A DNA stretch of 64,000 bases from JAGVJT01 sp964513205 (GTDB lineage Bacteria > Pseudomonadota > Gammaproteobacteria > Legionellales > Legionellaceae): assembly GCA_964513205.1 (NCBI GenBank), contig CAZELP010000004.1, positions 1 through 64,000 of the forward strand, read 5' to 3'. Below are positions 63,246 through 64,000 of this stretch, in pieces. Position numbers and translations under genes: made by a program. The notes under the pieces are model-generated. The model was not told the origin of the DNA. It saw only the letters and a list, made by a program, of their open reading frames with translations, and did not search any database. Position 1 is the first letter of the stretch, and every line of letters starts with the position of its first letter.

Positions 63246-64000
63246 ATGCAAGAAAAAATACCTGTTTTCGAAAAACATCCTTACCTTACTGATACCATTT
63301 TAATCGACCAGCTTCTGGTCCGAATATTGCTTGTGTTGATATTCATTTTTATTTTTGTGATTTATTTTCTGGATAGGTATCAGAAAAAACACGCCATTTT
63401 ACGTAACTATCCTGTGATTGGGCATTTCCGCTACATCGGCGAATATTTAGGTGTTTTTTTCAGGCAGTATTTTTTTGCTGGAGACAGAGAAGAACTTCCG
63501 TTCAATCGAGCAGAACGCAGCTGGGTTTATCGAGCAGCAAAAAATATTGACACCACAATTGGTTTTGGTTCAACACGTCCTCTAAATACGACAGGAACCG
63601 TATATTTCGTCAGTGCTCCGTTCCCTGTTCTTGCAGACAATAAAGTCGAAGCGTGCCCAATCGAAATAGGCCCGTATACAAAAGAACCATACATTACAAG
63701 ACACTTTTTTCACATCTCAGGAATGAGCTACGGTGCATTATCAAAACAAGCCATTCGAGCACTAGCCGGTGGTGCACAAAAAGCCGGTTGCTGGCTCAAC
63801 ACCGGTGAAGGAGGTGTTTCAAGTTACCATTTAGAAGCAGGCTGCGATTTAGTCATTCAAATTGGAACGGCCAAATATGGTGTTCGAGATGAAAATGGAG
63901 AACTGTGTGATAAACGTCTTAAGGCTTTGTCCGAACACAACAATGTCAAAATGTTCGAAATCAAACTCAGCCAAGGTGCAAAACCAGGTAAAGGAGGTAT
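63246..64000 (+). CDS. FMN-binding glutamate synthase-family protein (5' part)
   Basis: Runs off the window end; ~251 residues are visible. An N-terminal membrane-spanning region (~residues 22-45, LLVRILLVLIFIFIFVIYFL) precedes the start of the GltB-like FMN domain: NYPVIGHFRYIGEYLG, IGFGSTRPL, ISGMSYGALSKQAIRALA and NTGEGGVSSYHL, then QIGTAKYGVRDENG. These are typical of the stand-alone, membrane-anchored GltB-domain proteins and not of the large glutamate synthase subunit. AGGGAG six nt before the ATG fixes the start. The substrate of this family is not settled. Confidence 0.85.
   Translation, partial: MQEKIPVFEKHPYLTDTILIDQLLVRILLVLIFIFIFVIYFLDRYQKKHAILRNYPVIGHFRYIGEYLGVFFRQYFFAGDREELPFNRAERSWVYRAAKNIDTTIGFGSTRPLNTTGTVYFVSAPFPVLADNKVEACPIEIGPYTKEPYITRHFFHISGMSYGALSKQAIRALAGGAQKAGCWLNTGEGGVSSYHLEAGCDLVIQIGTAKYGVRDENGELCDKRLKALSEHNNVKMFEIKLSQGAKPGKGG

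Overview
The window reads as chromosomal DNA from a gammaproteobacterium of the order Legionellales (Legionella/Coxiella relatives). The main evidence is a nearly uninterrupted Dot/Icm type IVB secretion locus in the canonical order icmT-S-[fast-evolving gene]-Q-P-O-N-M-L-K-E-G-C-D-J-B (minus strand, 56.9 to 40.5 kb). Genes are dense and AT-leaning, with many 1-16 nt overlaps. I saw no rRNA, tRNA, insertion sequence or CRISPR array.

Region by region. 1-2.8 kb: the 3' end of an unknown gene, two unknown proteins and a secreted DUF1566-like protein. 2.9-8.1 kb (minus): outer-membrane biogenesis and cofactor operon lptD-surA-pdxA-folA. 8.2-9.9 kb (plus): amgK-murU peptidoglycan recycling. 10-13.2 kb (minus): an unknown protein behind a large fadE acyl-CoA dehydrogenase. 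13.3-14.9 kb: divergent epmB and efp, a modification enzyme beside its target. 15-24.7 kb: single genes for an ATP-grasp ligase, a SulP permease, a tiny lipoprotein, an APC transporter, mpl, a GGDEF/EAL protein, an esterase-like hydrolase and a DUF2807 lipoprotein. 24.8-30.3 kb (plus): aa3-type respiratory operon (multihaem cytochrome c, coxB with fused cytochrome c, coxA, ctaG, coxC). 30.3-33.5 kb (minus): a membrane protein and uvrB. 33.5-39.1 kb (plus): class I aminotransferase, acetoacetyl-CoA synthetase and the methionine transporter metNIQ. 39.2-40.5 kb (plus): a coiled-coil unknown protein facing the secretion locus, a possible effector.

40.5-56.9 kb (minus): Dot/Icm genes for the core channel (DotG, DotH, DotF), inner-membrane parts (DotE, DotP, DotI, DotJ), lipoprotein DotK, ATPase DotO, coupling complex (DotL, DotM, DotN) and the adaptors IcmS, IcmQ and IcmT. 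The slot between icmS and icmQ, held by icmR in L. pneumophila, carries an unrecognised 96-residue gene preceded by a tandem CTTAA repeat with the 11-nt period of a PmrA box. This is probably a lineage-specific IcmR functional homologue and is the most interesting point of the window. A terminator/promoter pair between dotL and dotK suggests the locus is made as several transcripts.

57-64 kb: housekeeping genes: 5-formyl-THF cyclo-ligase, P-II, ubiK, comM, an MFS transporter, the algH-ruvX-pyrB operon and the 5' part of an FMN-binding glutamate synthase-family gene running off the end.

Start codons were chosen by eye from ribosome-binding sites, operon overlaps and family length; several are shorter than the longest open frame. 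Promoter and terminator calls are pattern-based only.
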